Shown here piece after piece: positions 30,996 to 32,679 of a DNA stretch of 32,679 nucleotides. Both the position numbers and the translations under genes were made by a program. Position 1 is the stretch's first letter; each line of letters begins with the position of its first letter. This stretch comes from Cryptomeria japonica (taxonomy: Eukaryota > Streptophyta > Pinopsida > Cupressales > Cupressaceae). Location of the stretch: NCBI RefSeq assembly GCF_030272615.1, contig NW_026729195.1, positions 117,501 to 150,179 of the forward strand. Direction: 5' to 3'. The notes under the pieces are model-generated. The model saw nothing but the letters and a program-made list of their open reading frames with translations. It was not told the DNA's origin and did no database searches.

Positions 30996-31350
30996 CAGGT
31001 CTCCTAAATGCTATACGGGCGCTCTCTGAGAATCTCTATCCGGCCTCGACACAGACTAGTCTTGCTGAATGGTTTGGCACTGGTAGTCGATCCAACACGT
31101 CGTTGTTGTGGCCGCCTAGGCGATTCGATTCGAGCCCCCGTCTAGCTTTTGGGTTGCTTGGCGGATTTTGCCCTATCCGCAAGTGAGCTCGGTCCCTAAA
31201 CGTTCGAGAAACCCGATTGCTATGCGCCGACTCTCTTTCTTGCGAGCCTCCATCTAGCTTTTGGGTCTCTACGGAACGGAAGTCGGAATCTGGGACCGTT
31301 GTTTGATTCGACGAGGCAGACTACGGTTGTGCGAGAATCGGACAATAACT

Positions 31351-31360
31351 TATATAGGGG
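31351..31360 (+). promoter_or_regulatory. Likely 35S rDNA gene promoter (Pol I core, element 13)
   Basis: The last TATATAGGGG in the window, with 1.3 kb of promoter-free, ETS-like sequence after it, so it is the best candidate for the 35S pre-rRNA gene promoter. Initiation is expected at or just before the G run, rightward. It has one A fewer in the upstream block (GGACAATAAC for GGACAAATAAC) than all the other elements, which brings the GGAC block one base closer. If another promoter lies beyond the window, this one would also be a spacer promoter. Confidence 0.75.
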
Positions 31361-31387
31361 AGGTGTTGACTGGAGCATTCTCCCCCG

Positions 31388-31477
31388 TGCCCCTCTAACT
31401 CGACCAATGCTGGCGCTCGAACGGTGGTAGCGCTCGGATTTTCGTTGAGCGCCAGCATTGGTCGATTTAGAGGGGCA
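31388..31477 (+). other. Strong leader hairpin at the start of the 5' ETS
   Basis: Arms 31388-31423 and 31443-31477 are complementary over about 35 bp, with one mismatch and one bulged G, around a 19 nt loop (31424-31442). In RNA this would be a very stable stem starting roughly 30 nt into the pre-rRNA. It is the strongest of three hairpins found at this place in the family 3 modules. Confidence 0.85.
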
Positions 31478-31728
31478 TGCGAGATTCCCGAATGCTATGC
31501 GAGGGCTCTAACGGAAATGTCTATTGGTTTCGGTATGGATGCAATTGCGAGTGGTTCGGCAAAGGTAGTCGTTCCGATGCGTCCATGTCGTGGCCAAATC
31601 GATAATTCGATTTGAGCCCTCGTATAGCATTTGGGTCTCTCGATGTGATTCCGCATTCCAGTCCCTTTGGGCACTGCTTGAGCCGCATCCCAGGGGGTTC
31701 CCTTCCCAATAATCTGCCTCGCAACCCC

Positions 31729-31917
31729 GATTGCTATGCGGTGAGGCTCCTCGGCCGCCTCGGAACTATCTGTGTATCAGACGCATCGCGGGATAAGGGG
31801 TTGGCAACGGTAGTCGCCCCAAGCGCGTCCGATGCTTGGACCATTCCGAGGCGGCCCTGAAGCCTCTTCCGTCTAGCCGTTGGGTCCTTCTCGCCGCATC
31901 CCTTGCCTCGCACCCCC
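31729..31917 (+). repeat. 5' ETS 188 bp repeat, copy 1
   Basis: 189 bp from GATTGCTATGCGGTGAGGCT. It contains the perfect 13 bp inverted repeat GGCCGCCTCGGAA (31753-31765) and TTCCGAGGCGGCC (31844-31856), with GGTAGTCGCCCCAAGCGCGT between the arms, then CCGTCTAGCCGTTGGGTCCT. It has GGCAACGG where later copies have GTCACTGG. Confidence 0.92.
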
Positions 31918-32106
31918 GATTGCTATGCGGTGAGGCTCCTCGGCCGCCTTGGAACTATCTGTGTATCAGACGCATCGCGGGATAAGGGGTTGTCACTGGT
32001 AGTCGCCCCAAGCGCGTCCGATGCTTGGGACCATTCCGAGGCGGCCCTGAAGCCTCTTCCGTCTAGCCGTTGGGTCCTTCTCGCCGCATCCCTCGACTCG
32101 CACCCC
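31918..32106 (+). repeat. 5' ETS 188 bp repeat, copy 2
   Basis: 189 bp, nearly identical to copy 1. The left arm reads GGCCGCCTTGGAA (a G-U pair in RNA). One extra G in CTTGGGACC adds a base. Confidence 0.92.
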
Positions 32107-32293
32107 GATTGCTATGCGGTGAGGCTCCTCGGCCGCCTTGGAACTATCTGTGTATCGGACGCGTCGCGGGATAAGGGGTTGTCACTGGTAGTCGCCCCAA
32201 GCGCGTCCGATGCTTGGACCATCCGAGGCGGCCCTGAAGCCTCTTCCGTCTAGCCGTTGGGTCCTTCTCGCCGCATCCCTCGCCTCGCACCCC
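32107..32293 (+). repeat. 5' ETS 188 bp repeat, copy 3
   Basis: 187 bp. TATCGGACGCGTCG replaces TATCAGACGCATCG, improving the inner pairing with GCGTCCGAT. The right outer arm is CATCCGAGGCGGCC. Confidence 0.92.
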
Positions 32294-32481
32294 GATTGCT
32301 ATGCGGTGAGGCTCCTCGGCCGCCTTGGAACTATCTGTGTATCGGACGCGTCGCGGGATAAGGGGTTGTCACTGGTAGTCGCCCCAAGCGCGTGCGATGC
32401 ATGGACCATTCCCAGGCGGCCCTGAAGCCTCTTCCGTCTAGCCGTTGGGTCCTTCTCGCCGCATCCCTCGCCTCGCACCCC
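32294..32481 (+). repeat. 5' ETS 188 bp repeat, copy 4
   Basis: 188 bp, as copy 3 but with GCGTGCGATGCATGG for GCGTCCGATGCTTGG and CCCAGGCGGCC in the right arm. Confidence 0.92.
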
Positions 32482-32669
32482 GATTGCTATGCGGTGAGGC
32501 TCCTCGGCCGCCTTGGAACTATCTGTGTATCGGACGCGTCGCGGGATAAGGGGTTGTCACTGGTAGTCGCCCCAAGCGCGTCCGATGCTTGGACCATTCC
32601 GAGGCGGCCCTGAAGCCTCTTCCGTCTAGCCGTTGGGTCCTTCTCGCCGCATCCCTCGCCTCGCACCCC
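32482..32669 (+). repeat. 5' ETS 188 bp repeat, copy 5
   Basis: 188 bp, as copy 3 with the right arm ATTCCGAGGCGGCC restored. Confidence 0.92.
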
Positions 32670-32679
32670 GATTGCTATG
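32670..32679 (+). repeat. 5' ETS 188 bp repeat, copy 6 (cut by window end)
   Basis: Only GATTGCTATG is inside the window, so the array continues. Confidence 0.8.

Larger units (their letters stand above)
30301..31700 (+). repeat. Promoter repeat family 3 (three modules of 440-490 bp)
   Basis: Three diverged modules. Each has, in order, a GAAGTCGGAAGT-type upstream block, TATATAGGGG, an imperfect inverted repeat, AATGCTATGC or GATTGCTATGC, GGTAGTCG(C/A/T)TCC, and GTCTAGCTTTTGGGT or a variant. Promoters are at 30421, 30862 and 31351. An extra promoterless fragment with GATTGCTATGC (31215) and TCTAGCTTTTGGGTCTCT lies between modules 2 and 3. Confidence 0.85.
31361..32679 (+). other. 5' external transcribed spacer (partial)
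   Basis: Region downstream of the likely 35S promoter, running off the window. It contains the leader hairpin, the rest of promoter module 3 (to about 31700) and the ~188 bp repeats. No 18S sequence is reached. The assignment as transcribed rests on promoter position and direction. Confidence 0.65.

Noticed and set aside
30457-31500. Transposable element (MITE) as the source of the inverted repeats near the family 3 promoters
   Set aside because: No target-site duplications seen, position relative to the promoter is fixed in three modules, and arms show compensatory changes; a selected or inherited rDNA structure fits better.
32482-32679. Start of 18S rRNA at the right edge
   Set aside because: The sequence is still inside the 188 bp repeat; no recognisable 18S 5' end (ACCTGGTTGATCCTGCCAG-like) occurs.

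Overview
This window is non-coding ribosomal DNA from a land plant. I read it as one very long intergenic spacer (IGS) of the 35S (18S-5.8S-25S) rDNA, with 5S rRNA genes embedded in it on the opposite strand. Two landmarks anchor the reading. Five intact, identical 5S rRNA genes lie on the minus strand. Thirteen copies of the plant RNA polymerase I initiation motif TATATAGGGG lie on the plus strand, so the 35S unit should start to the right, with 18S just beyond the window. The 5S sequence, as I remember such sequences, looks more like gymnosperm 5S than angiosperm 5S. 5S linked to 35S is known in bryophytes, ferns, some gymnosperms (for example Ginkgo) and some Asteraceae. My best guess is therefore a gymnosperm, with moderate confidence. 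No 18S, 5.8S or 25S sequence is in the window.

Layout. (1) 1-25751: four full copies and one partial copy of a 6,035-6,036 bp higher-order repeat. Each carries one 5S gene, an A-rich segment of ~35 bp degenerate repeats, a C-rich CACCCACCTTGG array, and ~4.4 kb of GC-rich modules separated by seven AT-rich boxes. The copies are nearly identical; I found only about 13 substitutions by eye. (2) 25752-26985: a degenerate C-rich array of ~10-12 bp monomers. (3) 26986-28195: a short palindromic segment, then six Pol I promoter-like elements in ~157 bp repeats. (4) 28200-28850: a 38/52 bp tandem array. (5) 28851-29995: four promoter-like elements in ~310 bp repeats. (6) 30010-30300: a 50/56 bp array. 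(7) 30300-31700: three promoter modules of 440-490 bp, the last being the likely 35S gene promoter (31351-31360). (8) 31361-32679: the start of the 5' external transcribed spacer (5' ETS), with five ~188 bp repeats and the start of a sixth.

How it works together. Pol I should initiate rightward at 31351, with upstream copies acting as spacer promoters. Pol III should transcribe the 5S genes leftward from internal control regions, ending at T6 runs. The two systems are therefore oriented head-on within the spacer. I call no protein-coding gene. The long open frames on both strands (up to about 700 codons) come from GC-rich tandem repeats that lack stop codons.

The least expected features are the amplification of 5S-bearing 6 kb units inside one IGS, and a hairpin starting 26-28 bp downstream of each of the three proximal promoters, whose arms show two compensatory base-pair changes.
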